Assembly: GCA_019752115.1 (NCBI GenBank)
Contig: JAIEMN010000020.1
Span: 1-64,000, forward strand
From: Gemmatimonadaceae bacterium
Lineage (GTDB): Bacteria; Gemmatimonadota; Gemmatimonadetes; Gemmatimonadales; Gemmatimonadaceae
Direction: 5' to 3'
DNA length: 64,000 nucleotides
Shown here: positions 15,583 through 25,096 of the stretch, in pieces
How the letters are laid out: each line of letters begins with the position of its first letter
How positions within the stretch are numbered: the stretch's first letter is position 1
Notes under the pieces: generated by a model
What the model was told of the DNA's origin: nothing
The model's database searches: none
The model's input: only the letters and a program-made list of their open reading frames with translations
Translations under genes and position numbers: made by a program

Positions 15583-18500
15583 GTGTCTTCACTTCCTCAC
15601 GTACGCGCGCGGGTTCGTGAGAACCGGCCCTCGCGGACGGCCAGCCGTTGGCTGACCTCCGTGGCCGCGCTTCTCGCGTTCCCGCTGGCGACGTTTACGG
15701 CCCAGCCGCTCGTCGCCCAGTCCACCGGCACCATCAGCGGCAAGGTCGTGGATGCCGACAATGGCCAGCCGGTGGCGGCCGCTCAGGTTACGATCGCCGG
15801 TACCCCGCTCGGCAAGAGCACCGGCGATGACGGGCGGTACTCCCTCGCCAATCTCCCGAGCGGCACGCAGACGATCGTCGTGCGTCGCATCGGCTATCAG
15901 CTGCAGCAGCGCACCGTCACCCTGCCGGCGAACGGCTCGCTCACCGTCGACTTCACGCTCGTGAAGAGCAGCGTGTCCCTCGCCGGTGTCGTGGTCACGG
16001 CCACGGGTGAAGAGCGCAAGAAGGAAGTCGGCAACGCCGTCACCACGGTGAGCAGCGCGGATTTCGAGCGCGCCGGTGCCGGCAACACGGCGCAGATCCT
16101 GGCCGGTCGGTCCACGGGTGTCACGGTGCTGCAGAACGGTGGCACGCCGGGTGCCGGCGCGACGATCCGACTGCGCGGCGTGAACTCGATCACGCAGGGC
16201 AACCGTCCGATCATCTACGTCGACGGCATCCGCATCTTCAACGGCAACTCGCCGACCGGTGTGTCGTCGCGTCAGAGCGTGTCGCCGCTGAGCGACATCC
16301 CAGCGGCCGACATCGATCGCATCGAAGTGGTGAAGGGCCCCGCCGCAACGACGCTGTACGGAACGGAAGCGTCGGGTGGTGTGATCCAGATCTTCACCAA
16401 GCGCGGCCGTGATGGCGCGGCGCAGTGGAATCTCGATGTGAACTCCGGCTTCAACCGCATGGGCGATTTCGGCCCCAAGTCGGATCCGACCGGCATGTTC
16501 CTCAAGCAGTGCCGCGGCCCGAACGTGGTGGACGCGAACGGCGTGGCATTCGAAGACCCGACCTGCCCCAAGAGCGGGTCGTGGCTGCAGGACGGCTACA
16601 TCGGCCGCTACAATCTCGGCGTGCGCGGCTCGAGCGGCGGCGTGACCTACAGCCTCTCCGGCAACCTCGAGAATGAAGAAGGCGTGCTGCGCGTCGGCAG
16701 CAACAAGACCGGTGGCCTGCGCGCCAACCTCGGCTTCACGCCGAGCAAGACGCTCACCCTCTCGGCCAACACGAGCTGGCAGCGCCGCAGCACCGCGATG
16801 GTGAGCGACGGTAACAGCGCCGACGGCTTCCTCCTCAACGTGTCGCGCGGCCCGGGCTCGAACTTCAAGGGGAGCGGCTGCTCCAACACCACGGTCGTGT
16901 GCGTCATCAACGACACGATGTTCTCGAAGGCCAACACCATCCAGGGTGATCACTTCATCTTCGGTGGGACGGCCAGCTGGACGCCGCTGTCGCAGCTGAC
17001 GAACCGCCTGTCGGTGGGTATCGACTACAACAACAACGATCAGCGCACGATCAATCCGTTCGGCTATCCGCGCACCCCGACGGGCCAGTACTTCCAGACG
17101 CTCTGGAACCGCCAGCTCATCACGGTGGACCTGGCGAGCACCTGGAAGCAGGCGATCGGCACGAACTTCAGCTCGAGCACGTCGATCGGCGGTCAGCTCT
17201 TCGACAGCCGCCTGAACAGCACCGATCTGCAGGGCGACAACTTCGCGGGCCCAGGGCTCCCGACGCTGCTCTCGGCTTCGCTGCGTCAGATCACCGACGT
17301 GAACCAGCAGCGCGTGATCAACGCCGGTTTCTTCGCCCAGCAGATGATGGGCTGGCGCGACCGGCTCTTCGTCACCGCCGGCGCGCGCGTCGACGGCAAC
17401 AGCGCCTTCGGCAAGAGCTTCGGCCTGCAGACGTACCCGAAGGTGAGCGTGTCGTACGTGCTCTCCGACGAGGCGTTCTGGCCGCTCAAGTTCGTCGAAA
17501 CGCTCAAGCTGCGTGGTGCCATCGGCGAATCCGGCAAGGCGCCGGGCGCGTTCGACGCCACGCGGACCTGGAACCCGATCGCCGCCGAAGGCGGCCTGTC
17601 GGCCTTCACGCCGGGCCAGCTCGGCAACCCGAACCTCGGTCCCGAGCGCACGCGCGAAAGCGAAATCGGCTTCGACGCCGGGCTCTTCAACGGCCGCCTC
17701 GGCATCGTGCTCACCGCGTTCACCGCGCGCACGAACGACGCGATCATCAACGTGCAGTATCCGCCGTCGCAGGGGTTCTCGACGAACCAGCCGGAGAACG
17801 TGGGCGTGATTGCCAACGCCGGTACGGAAATCCAGCTGACGACGAACTTCCAGCCGGCCAAGTGGGCGCGCGTGGATGCCCGCCTGCAGTACTCGAATCT
17901 GTCGGGCAAGGCGGTCGACCTCGGCGGCCGCGTCATCACCATTCAGGCGCTGTCGCGCAGCAACGTGCAGGAAGGACTGCCGCTGCCGGCCTACGTGGGC
18001 CGCAAGGTGATGAACCCGGATGCCTTTGAAGCGCCGGTGGTGCAGGAAAACCAGTTCATCGGGTCGACGTTCCCGACGAAGCTGATCAACCCCGCGCTCA
18101 CCGTCACGCTCTTCGACAACCTCACCGTCGAAGCGGTGGGTGAGTGGCAGCTCGGTGGCCACCTGCTCAATGCCATCGGCTTCACCAACGCCGGTCTCAA
18201 CATCTGGCAGCCGTGCTACACGGCGCAGAAGGCGCTCCGCGCCGCCGCGGCCGGCGATCAGTCGCTGCTCGCCACGGTCAAGGCGGAAGATCGCGCGAAG
18301 TGCGCAATCAACGCCGCCGAGCGTGACCTCGCGCTCTGGGTCGAGAACTCGGACTTCTTCAAGCTCCGCAATCTCTCGGTCAGCTACGACGTGCCGCGCA
18401 AGTACGTGCCGCATGGCCGTCCGATGACCGTGCAGGTCGCCGGTCGTAACCTGTTCCGCAGCACGAAGTATCAGGGCTCGGATCCGGAAGTGGCCGACCA

Positions 18501-18585
18501 GGCCACCAGCACCTTCTCGCGTCGCGATTACTACAACTTCCCGCCCTATCGCACGTTCCTCCTCAGCGTGAGGACGAGCTTCTGA
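15583..18585 (+). CDS. SusC/RagA-family TonB-linked outer-membrane protein
   Basis: The 1000-residue protein has a long signal peptide (to about residue 47), then a carboxypeptidase-regulatory-like domain (GTISGKVVDADNGQPVAAAQVTI..., about 50-135). The TonB plug follows (about 145-260; LRGVNSITQGNRPIIYVDGIRI and EVVKGPAATTLYGTEASGGVIQIFTKRG are classic SusC plug motifs), then a large barrel ending in an aromatic (VRTSF). SusC proteins import glycans, peptides or other oligomers across the outer membrane with SusD as lid. The substrate cannot be inferred: there are no glycoside hydrolases or sulfatases nearby. The GTG start is used because no other start precedes the signal peptide. Confidence 0.93.
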   Translation: MSSLPHVRARVRENRPSRTASRWLTSVAALLAFPLATFTAQPLVAQSTGTISGKVVDADNGQPVAAAQVTIAGTPLGKSTGDDGRYSLANLPSGTQTIVVRRIGYQLQQRTVTLPANGSLTVDFTLVKSSVSLAGVVVTATGEERKKEVGNAVTTVSSADFERAGAGNTAQILAGRSTGVTVLQNGGTPGAGATIRLRGVNSITQGNRPIIYVDGIRIFNGNSPTGVSSRQSVSPLSDIPAADIDRIEVVKGPAATTLYGTEASGGVIQIFTKRGRDGAAQWNLDVNSGFNRMGDFGPKSDPTGMFLKQCRGPNVVDANGVAFEDPTCPKSGSWLQDGYIGRYNLGVRGSSGGVTYSLSGNLENEEGVLRVGSNKTGGLRANLGFTPSKTLTLSANTSWQRRSTAMVSDGNSADGFLLNVSRGPGSNFKGSGCSNTTVVCVINDTMFSKANTIQGDHFIFGGTASWTPLSQLTNRLSVGIDYNNNDQRTINPFGYPRTPTGQYFQTLWNRQLITVDLASTWKQAIGTNFSSSTSIGGQLFDSRLNSTDLQGDNFAGPGLPTLLSASLRQITDVNQQRVINAGFFAQQMMGWRDRLFVTAGARVDGNSAFGKSFGLQTYPKVSVSYVLSDEAFWPLKFVETLKLRGAIGESGKAPGAFDATRTWNPIAAEGGLSAFTPGQLGNPNLGPERTRESEIGFDAGLFNGRLGIVLTAFTARTNDAIINVQYPPSQGFSTNQPENVGVIANAGTEIQLTTNFQPAKWARVDARLQYSNLSGKAVDLGGRVITIQALSRSNVQEGLPLPAYVGRKVMNPDAFEAPVVQENQFIGSTFPTKLINPALTVTLFDNLTVEAVGEWQLGGHLLNAIGFTNAGLNIWQPCYTAQKALRAAAAGDQSLLATVKAEDRAKCAINAAERDLALWVENSDFFKLRNLSVSYDVPRKYVPHGRPMTVQVAGRNLFRSTKYQGSDPEVADQATSTFSRRDYYNFPPYRTFLLSVRTSF

Positions 18586-19793
18586 TGTCCATGCCTTTGA
18601 CCACCTCGAAGCGCGCCGCGGCCCTCGTGGGTCTCGCCGCCACCGCGCTCCTCGCCGGGTGTGACTTCACCGTCACCAATCCCGGCCCCCTGCAGGACAA
18701 TCAGCTCAACTCGGCCGCCGCCGTCCCCGCGCTCGTGAATGGCATGGGTGGCGATCTGTCGAACGCGATCGGCAACTATCTCACGCGTGGCTCGCTCGCG
18801 GGCCTCGAACTGGTGCACTCGGGCAACTTCCAGGCCGAACGCCAGTTCTTCATCGGCGTCGTGCGCGCCGAAGACGTGAACGCCGACTGGGCGCGTATGC
18901 ACACCGCGCGCTGGGTCGCCGAGAACGGCCTGGTCCGCATGAAGACCGTGCTCGGGACGGCGTTCGAAACGAACACCAACACGCCGCGCGCGTACCTCTA
19001 CGCGGGCTTCGCGAACCGCTTCCTCGGCGAAAACGTCTGCGAAACGACGATCGACGGCGGCCCGAAGCTTCCGAACACGGAGCACTTCGTCCGTGCCGAG
19101 AGCCTCTTCACCCGCGCGCTCGCCATCGCCACGGCGCAGAACAACACGGCGCTGGTGAACGCGGCGCTGGCCGGCCGCGCGCAGGTGCTCGCCGACCAGG
19201 GCAAGTGGACGCAGGCCGTGGCCGATGCGGCGCTCGTGCCGGCCACGTTCCGGCACAACGCGATCTTCTCCACCAACACCTCGCGCGAAAACCTCGATCT
19301 GGCCACCCAGACGATCAATCGTCGCGAAGTGACGGTGTGGAACACCGTGTGGGTCGCCGACCGTGACGCGCGCGTGCCGTACGACACGGTGCGTACCGGC
19401 ACGGCGCTCACGCGTGGGCAGGACGGCACCACGATCTTCTTCCGGCAGCGCAAGTACAACACGCTCGGCGATCCGGTCGCGCTCGCGCGCGGCACCGAGA
19501 TGCTGCTGATCCGTGCCGAAGCGGCGCTCCGGGCGAACGATGTCGCGGGGGCGATGACGTTGATCAACCAGGAGCGCGCGGTCTCGTCGCTCCCGGCGCT
19601 CACCGCCACGACGGTCGATGCCGCGTATCAGATCCTGATGCGTGAGCGTGGCGCCGTCCTCTGGCTCGAAGGGCGTCGCCTGTTCGACCTCCGCCGCTGG
19701 CTGGCGGAAGGGAAGAACAACGCGCTCCAGGGACGCAGCACCTGCATCCCGATCAGCCAGGAAGAGGTCGGTTCGAACCCGAACCTGCGGTAA
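18585..19793 (+). CDS. SusD/RagB-family outer-membrane lipoprotein
   Basis: The 402-residue lipoprotein has lipobox LLAGC (Cys26) followed by DFTVTNPGPLQD, the usual SusD N-terminus. The C-terminal region has the SusD hallmark (INQERAVSSLPAL and ILMRERGAVLWLEGRRLFDLRRW). It is shorter than many SusD proteins (about 500-600), mainly through reduced ligand-binding loops. The start overlaps the SusC stop (TGATG), so both are made in a coupled manner. It would cap the SusC transporter and bind its ligand at the surface. Confidence 0.92.
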   Translation: MSMPLTTSKRAAALVGLAATALLAGCDFTVTNPGPLQDNQLNSAAAVPALVNGMGGDLSNAIGNYLTRGSLAGLELVHSGNFQAERQFFIGVVRAEDVNADWARMHTARWVAENGLVRMKTVLGTAFETNTNTPRAYLYAGFANRFLGENVCETTIDGGPKLPNTEHFVRAESLFTRALAIATAQNNTALVNAALAGRAQVLADQGKWTQAVADAALVPATFRHNAIFSTNTSRENLDLATQTINRREVTVWNTVWVADRDARVPYDTVRTGTALTRGQDGTTIFFRQRKYNTLGDPVALARGTEMLLIRAEAALRANDVAGAMTLINQERAVSSLPALTATTVDAAYQILMRERGAVLWLEGRRLFDLRRWLAEGKNNALQGRSTCIPISQEEVGSNPNLR

Positions 19794-19817
19794 GCCTTCC
19801 CGGTACGCGGAACAGAC

Positions 19818-19853
19818 AACGGGCCCGGTCGCAGCGATGCGGCCGGGCCCGTT
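19818..19853. terminator. GC-rich hairpin between the susD-like gene and queD
   Basis: AACGGGCCCGG (19818-19828) and CCGGGCCCGTT (19843-19853) form an 11-bp stem between two convergent genes. There is no long T run on the plus strand, so it may act as a weak or bidirectional terminator. Confidence 0.6.
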
Positions 19854-19882
19854 GGGCGTTCATGGGGTGACAACACGCGGTC

Positions 19883-20239
19883 TTACCCGCGGTACTCACA
19901 CCCCGAGGTGCACGTCTCGCGCACGATCACCGCGCTGAGCCCCGGAAGCAGCGGCTGCAGCCGCTCCCAGATCCACACCGCCAGCCGCTCGCTGGTGGGG
20001 TTCTCGAGCCCGGGAATGTCGTTCAGATAGTGGTGGTCGAGCTGATCATAGATCGGCTGGAACACGCGCTTGATGTCGGCGAAATCCACCACCCACCCCA
20101 GGGTGGGATCGAGTGGCCCCTTCACGCGGATCTCAATGCCGAACGAGTGCCCGTGCAGCCGCGCGCACTTGTGCCCCTCCGGCACGTTCGGAAGCCGGTG
20201 GGCCGCTTCGACGGTGAACTGCTTGTAGATCTCGACCAT
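19883..20239 (-). CDS. queD: 6-carboxytetrahydropterin synthase QueD
   Basis: The 118-residue protein matches the QueD/PTPS-III family. It has zinc ligands His14, His29 and His31 and catalytic Cys25 ([12 protein letters not shown]), the segment [10 protein letters not shown] with LDHHYLND, and the C-terminal Glu region ([13 protein letters not shown]). It converts dihydroneopterin triphosphate to 6-carboxy-5,6,7,8-tetrahydropterin, the second step toward preQ0 and queuosine. The length is normal for bacterial QueD. QueF, the last step to preQ1, is encoded at 55643-56032. It is divergent from the TPR protein gene. Confidence 0.93.
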   Translation of the reverse strand: MVEIYKQFTVEAAHRLPNVPEGHKCARLHGHSFGIEIRVKGPLDPTLGWVVDFADIKRVFQPIYDQLDHHYLNDIPGLENPTSERLAVWIWERLQPLLPGLSAVIVRETCTSGCEYRG

Positions 20240-20314
20240 GGTGGAAAATTAGCGCGTGGCCTACGGGATGGCTCGGATGTGATCAGCTCCCCTCACGCGA
20301 TACGTTTCAGCGCT

Positions 20315-22099
20315 ATGCGCGCCATTCACCTGCCTCGACTGCTGGCCCCCCTTGCCGCCCTGTGTCTCGCGGCGACGGCGGCCCACGCGCAGGAGTTCAC
20401 CCGCCAGGAAGTGTTCGTGGCCCAGTTCCGGAGCGACACCGCCGGTGGGCTTCAGGCGCAGGCGCGCGAGCTGGTCGAGCTGACCCGGGATCGCCTCGAG
20501 AAGCCCCTCGAAAAAAGTGGGGCCCATGGGCTAGAAGGGTACAAGATCGCGAATTACTTCCAGCGCTCCGATCTCAAGAAGACCACGCTCCTGAACGACG
20601 CCGAGCTGCGCATCCTGGCGACCGAGCTGCGGGCCGACGAAACGGTGCACGGGCAGCTGACCCGGAAAGACGGGCAGTTCGTGCTCTTCCCACGCATCGG
20701 ACGGCTGCGGAGCTGGGGGATGCAGCAGCCGCTCCCCACGCTGCGCAGCCCCGCGCTGCCGACGCTGGCCGATCAGCTCGTGCAGGAGGTCCTCAAGGCG
20801 CGCGCGCAGATGACGCCGCTGCGGCGGTGTGAGAACGCCCTGCTGCGCGGCGATCACGCCACGGCGGTGCGCGAGGCGGAGGCCGCCATTCGGGCCTACC
20901 CCGCGGCGACCATCTCGCGGGCCTGTCTGCTGTCGGCGCTGCTCAACGGCGGTGGGGCGGCGGGCACCTTGCTGGCGGTCGCCGATACCACGCTCGGGAT
21001 CGACAGCACGAACACCGTCGCCGCCGTCACGCGGGCACAGGCCCTCGAAGCGCTGAAGCGCACGGCCCCTGCCGTGCAGGCGTGGCAGCGCGTCTACGCA
21101 CTGCACCCCGACAGCGCCCAGCTGGCCAGCAGCGCGACCGAAGCGTTGCTGCGCCTGCAGGAACCGGCGCTGGCGCTGCGACAGATTCGCGCCATGCAGG
21201 CGCGCTTCGGGCCGCGTGCGGAGTTCCGACGCCTCGCGTTCCGGGCCCATACGGCGCTCAATCAGTGGCCGGCTGCGGCCGCCCTGGGCGACACCCTCGA
21301 GCGCGACGATCCCACCTTCCGCGCCGACTCCAACTACGTCACCCGTTACATCGAGTCGCTCCGGCAGACGAACGATACGCTCACCGCGATCGAGGTCAGC
21401 GCGCGTGCCGTTCGCCGGCATCCGGGCGATGCGCGCATCTATCTGCAGTATCTCGCGGTCATCACCGCCGAGCAGCCGGTGGTGCTCCCGCGGGCGCTCG
21501 CACGTTTTCCCAACGTCCCCGACTTCCGCTTGCTCGCCGCCAACACCGCGCGCAAATCCGGCGATCGCAAGACGGCCATCGAGAACACCAAGGCCGCGGT
21601 CGTGAGCGACTCGGCCACCTTGCAGCCGTATCTCGCGCTGGCCGAGGACTATCTGCAGGAACAGCTGGCCGACAGCGCCGTGCGGGTCCTGCAGCGCGCC
21701 CCGCGCGGCGGCAGCGACCGCGAGCGGCTCCGCAGCTACGCGCTCGCGCGTGGCGTCGGGCTGCTGCGCGGCGGTGGGGGCGACGCGATCACCGCATCGC
21801 AGCGCACGGCGCTGGCGATGCTCACGCTCGCCGATTCGCTCCGCTCCGCCGAGGACTCCCGCGGCGTGATCGCGGCGGCGGCCCTGCAGCAGGCGCGTGC
21901 CTATCTCATCGCCGCCGGCCGCACCAAGGCGTGCACCGATCTCGATCCGATGAACGCCATGCTGGCCTTGGCTTCCACGGCCGTCACGACCGGCATCGGC
22001 GACGGCGCGAGCGCCATCGAGATTCAGGGCGCACTCACCGCAATGCTCGGTGCCGGGGATCAGGCGCGCAAACTCTACTGCAAGCCGCCGCCGCCATAA
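20315..22099 (+). CDS. Secreted TPR-repeat protein, 594 aa
   Basis: The protein starts MRAIHLPRLLAPL with a Sec signal peptide cleaved after AHA (about residue 25). Residues 26-165 form an N-terminal domain (FVAQFRSDTAGGLQAQARELVELTRDRLEK...LRILATELRADETVHGQL) that resembles the CsgG/FlgO or TolB-N type of beta/alpha fold, though weakly. The rest is a TPR array (for example LLRGDHATAVREAEAAIRAYP and LQEPALALRQIRAMQARFG) to the C-terminus. It is likely a periplasmic scaffold. It is the first of four plus-strand genes with short gaps. The function is unknown. Confidence 0.75.
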   Translation: MRAIHLPRLLAPLAALCLAATAAHAQEFTRQEVFVAQFRSDTAGGLQAQARELVELTRDRLEKPLEKSGAHGLEGYKIANYFQRSDLKKTTLLNDAELRILATELRADETVHGQLTRKDGQFVLFPRIGRLRSWGMQQPLPTLRSPALPTLADQLVQEVLKARAQMTPLRRCENALLRGDHATAVREAEAAIRAYPAATISRACLLSALLNGGGAAGTLLAVADTTLGIDSTNTVAAVTRAQALEALKRTAPAVQAWQRVYALHPDSAQLASSATEALLRLQEPALALRQIRAMQARFGPRAEFRRLAFRAHTALNQWPAAAALGDTLERDDPTFRADSNYVTRYIESLRQTNDTLTAIEVSARAVRRHPGDARIYLQYLAVITAEQPVVLPRALARFPNVPDFRLLAANTARKSGDRKTAIENTKAAVVSDSATLQPYLALAEDYLQEQLADSAVRVLQRAPRGGSDRERLRSYALARGVGLLRGGGGDAITASQRTALAMLTLADSLRSAEDSRGVIAAAALQQARAYLIAAGRTKACTDLDPMNAMLALASTAVTTGIGDGASAIEIQGALTAMLGAGDQARKLYCKPPPP

Positions 22100-22168
22100 C
22101 CCGCGCCGTCGCGCCAGCGTGATGTGGCCGCCCCAAGCGGCGGCCGCTGCCGCGCATTAGCGTTGAGC

Positions 22169-23053
22169 ATGGGATCCCACATCACCACGCCGCGCCTCGC
22201 GCTGCTGAGCGGCATCACCGCCGCCACCCTTCTCGCCGCATGCGCCAAGGCGCCGGCCTCCGCGCCGCCGCCACCCGCGCCCGCCCCCGAAGCGCCGGTG
22301 GCCCCCGCTACGGCCGCCGACGGCCTCTCGCCCGTCTTCCACGAGGCGTTCGCCAAAGCCGACGCCCGCGCCCGCGCCATCACGTACTGGATGCAGTGTG
22401 TCGCGACGGTCGCGCGCCTGCGTGCCGGCGGCACCTTCGGCGCCGCCGCGAGTGCGCCCAAGGCGCTCTATTGCGAGCGCACCAGCGACGGCCTGCCGGT
22501 GGGCGGGGTCTACGACATCGACAGCAGCTATCGCACCGTACGTCGGCTCAGCGTGGTGCGCCTCGATGGCGCACGCGCCAAGTACACCGACGCGCTGGAT
22601 ACCGCACGACTCGCGCGCGGGGCCAAACTGGCGCGCGAGGTGTCGAAGCTGGTGACGCCAGTGTGGACCCGGAAGGCGCATCCCTTCTCGGTGGTGCCGA
22701 TCGTGGTGAACGACACCGTCGAGGCGTGGGTGATGCCCCGCCCGAGCAAGGCGCGCAGCTTCGTCACCGGTGGTGATGTGGGCTATGCCGCCGGCGCCGA
22801 TGGCGCACCGGTCGTCCTCGAGGATCGCACCGCCACGTGGACGCAGCTCACGCTGCCGGCCACCGGCGCCCTCACGATCTACAGCAGCGTGAAGGATGTC
22901 GCCGCCGTAGCCGATCTCGTCACGGCGCGGTATCAGCACGACCTGGCGCGTGAGGTCACCGTCAGCACGCCCGCGGCAACGAGTACGCTCGTCGCGGGGC
23001 TCGATTCCACCACCGGCGCCCGGGTGGTGTGGAAGCACACCCCAAGGAAGTGA
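22169..23053 (+). CDS. Hypothetical lipoprotein, 294 aa
   Basis: The lipobox is LLAAC (Cys25), followed by an Ala/Pro-rich linker to about residue 50. The folded part has no family I can name. It contains two Cys (QCVATVAR and LYCERTSDG) that may form a disulfide and several beta-strand-like segments. It lies 69 bases after the TPR gene and its stop is 4 bases before the next start, so it is probably in the same operon. Confidence 0.7.
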   Translation: MGSHITTPRLALLSGITAATLLAACAKAPASAPPPPAPAPEAPVAPATAADGLSPVFHEAFAKADARARAITYWMQCVATVARLRAGGTFGAAASAPKALYCERTSDGLPVGGVYDIDSSYRTVRRLSVVRLDGARAKYTDALDTARLARGAKLAREVSKLVTPVWTRKAHPFSVVPIVVNDTVEAWVMPRPSKARSFVTGGDVGYAAGADGAPVVLEDRTATWTQLTLPATGALTIYSSVKDVAAVADLVTARYQHDLAREVTVSTPAATSTLVAGLDSTTGARVVWKHTPRK

Positions 23054-23057
23054 ACGC

Positions 23058-25085
23058 ATGACTCAAGCACGCTTCCCCCGCGCCGCCACCGTGTGCCACA
23101 CGGGCGCATGCACGTTCGCCCTCGCGCTTTCGCTGGCAGCCTGCACCACGGCCACGTCTTCCGCGCCGTCCACACCAACGCCGGCCCCCAATCCCCGCGA
23201 TGGCATCCCGGTGCTGATGCCCTCGCCACGCACCGTGGTGTACGGCGGCTACGATCCGCAGGCCGCCCCGGCGCTCCGCGTGCGATCGGGCGACATCGTG
23301 GAGATCGGCACCGTCAGCACCTGCGGCACGCGTCTCCTGCAACCGGGACTCGACAGCGGCACGATCGAGCCGGCCATCCGCGCCATTCAGGCGGCGGCGC
23401 GCGATTCGGTGATCAAGCGCGGACCGGGCGGCCATGTGCTCACCGGTCCGGTGTACGTCGAGGGCGCCGAGCCGGGAGACGTGCTCGAAGTGCGCATCCA
23501 GCGCATCGATCTCGCCATCCCGTATGCCTGCAACTCCTTCGGGCCGCGCAGCGGCTTCATTCCCGAGGAGTTTCCGGGGCAGTCGAAGTCGCGCATCGTG
23601 CCGCTCGACACCAAGCGCATGATCGGCCACTTCTCCGATTCGCTCGGCATCGAGATTCCGCTGCGGCCGTTCTTCGGCAGCATCGGCGTGGCGCCACCAC
23701 CGGCCAAGGGGCGCATCAACAGTGCGCCGCCGGGCACCCATGCCGGTAATCTCGACAACAAGGAAATGGTCGCCGGCACTACGCTCTACATCCCGGTGAA
23801 TGTGCCGGGCGCGCTGCTGCTTGCGGGTGACGGCCACGCGGCGCAAGGCGACGGCGAAGTGGACATCACCGCACTCGAGACCGCGTTGCGCGGCCGATTT
23901 CAGCTCGTGGTGCGCAAGGATCTCAAGCAGACCTGGCCGCGCGGGGAAACGCCCACGCACTGGATCGCGATGGGGGCCGACAGCAATCTCACCATCGCCA
24001 CCAAGATCGCGGTCAAGGAAGCCATCACGCTGCTGGGTGATGTCTACCATCTCTCGCGCGAAGACGCGTACATGCTCGTGAGCACCGGCTGCGATGTCCG
24101 CATCACGCAGCTGGTGGACGGCACGATGGGCGCACATGTGATGATTCCGAAGGCGCTCTTCACGAAGCCCGTCGCGCCCCGTGGCGCGACCGCGCCGAGC
24201 CGCGAAGGGTATGTGCGCACCGCCGATGGCGCGCGGCTGTTCTATCGCGTCGAAGGGAGCGGACGCGATACGGTCATCGCCATTCACGGCGGCCCGGGGA
24301 TGGATCAGGAAAGCTTCCGCGGCGACTTCGGGCCACTGACTGCGAAGCATGTCGTGATCTTCTACGATCAGCGCGGCGGCGGACGCTCCACGTTGCCGAC
24401 GGATTCCACGCAGCTCACCGCCACGGTGGCGATCGCCGACCTCGACGCCGTGCGCGCCCACTTTGGTCTCGCGAAAGCCACGCTCGTGGCGCATTCGTAC
24501 GGCCCACTGCTCGCGGCCAGCTACGCGCTCGCCCATCCGGATCGCGTGGCGCGCCTGGTGCTCATGGGGCCGGTGCCGCCTTATCGCGCCGACTTCTGGG
24601 ATCGGTTTGGCAAGAACGTCGCCGTCCACATGGACGCGGCCATGCAAGCGCAGACGAGCGCCGCGAATCGGCGCCTCATGACCGCCACCAATGGCGACAG
24701 CATCCGCGCCGCCTGCCGCGATCTCTGGAAGGTGAATCTCGTCCCGCGGGTAGCCGAGCCCTCGTACGTGAGCACGCGCATCAAGGCCGATATCTGCAGC
24801 TCCGATCCGCAGGGCATTCAGTTCGGCCTCCGCACCGCCAACCGCGTCATCATGAACTCCTACGGCAACTGGGACCTGCGCCCCGCCCTGCGGTCGCTGA
24901 CGGTGCCGGTGCTCATCCTGCACGGCCAGGCCGAAGCGATCCCGATGGACATGGTGGAAGCGTGGGCCACATCGCTCCCCAATGCGCGACTCGTGAAGGT
25001 GGCCGGCGCGGCGCACATGCTCTACGCCGAGCAACCCGATCGCGTGTGGCCGGAAGTGGAGCGCTTTCTGGCGGCGGGGCGCTAG
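23058..25085 (+). CDS. Acetamidase/formamidase fused to an alpha/beta hydrolase (lipoprotein)
   Basis: The 675-residue protein has lipobox SLAAC (Cys29). Residues about 45-375 are an acetamidase/formamidase (FmdA/AmdA) domain: VRSGDIVEIGTVSTCG, HVLTGPVYVEGAEPGDVLEV, GTHAGNLDNKEM and LLAGDGHAAQGDGEV are hallmark blocks. Residues about 385-675 are a proline-iminopeptidase-like alpha/beta hydrolase with HGGPGMDQESF (oxyanion) and nucleophile Ser in VAHSYGP. The acid and His lie in the last 60 residues (AAHMLYA). An AAGGAAG precedes the ATG. FmdA is normally a separate cytoplasmic enzyme, so an exported, lipidated fusion is unusual. It may hydrolyse amides and peptides in the periplasm. Confidence 0.88.
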   Translation: MTQARFPRAATVCHTGACTFALALSLAACTTATSSAPSTPTPAPNPRDGIPVLMPSPRTVVYGGYDPQAAPALRVRSGDIVEIGTVSTCGTRLLQPGLDSGTIEPAIRAIQAAARDSVIKRGPGGHVLTGPVYVEGAEPGDVLEVRIQRIDLAIPYACNSFGPRSGFIPEEFPGQSKSRIVPLDTKRMIGHFSDSLGIEIPLRPFFGSIGVAPPPAKGRINSAPPGTHAGNLDNKEMVAGTTLYIPVNVPGALLLAGDGHAAQGDGEVDITALETALRGRFQLVVRKDLKQTWPRGETPTHWIAMGADSNLTIATKIAVKEAITLLGDVYHLSREDAYMLVSTGCDVRITQLVDGTMGAHVMIPKALFTKPVAPRGATAPSREGYVRTADGARLFYRVEGSGRDTVIAIHGGPGMDQESFRGDFGPLTAKHVVIFYDQRGGGRSTLPTDSTQLTATVAIADLDAVRAHFGLAKATLVAHSYGPLLAASYALAHPDRVARLVLMGPVPPYRADFWDRFGKNVAVHMDAAMQAQTSAANRRLMTATNGDSIRAACRDLWKVNLVPRVAEPSYVSTRIKADICSSDPQGIQFGLRTANRVIMNSYGNWDLRPALRSLTVPVLILHGQAEAIPMDMVEAWATSLPNARLVKVAGAAHMLYAEQPDRVWPEVERFLAAGR

Positions 25086-25096
25086 AAGACTCCGCC

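Noticed and set aside
15589-18414. 941-residue open frame antisense to the SusC gene
   Set aside because: Low-complexity Arg/His/Asp/Gly translation and no domain; it mirrors the codon bias of the real SusC gene.
19883-20314. preQ1 riboswitch near queD or queF
   Set aside because: No recognisable aptamer or hairpin with the A-rich tail in the short leaders of either gene.
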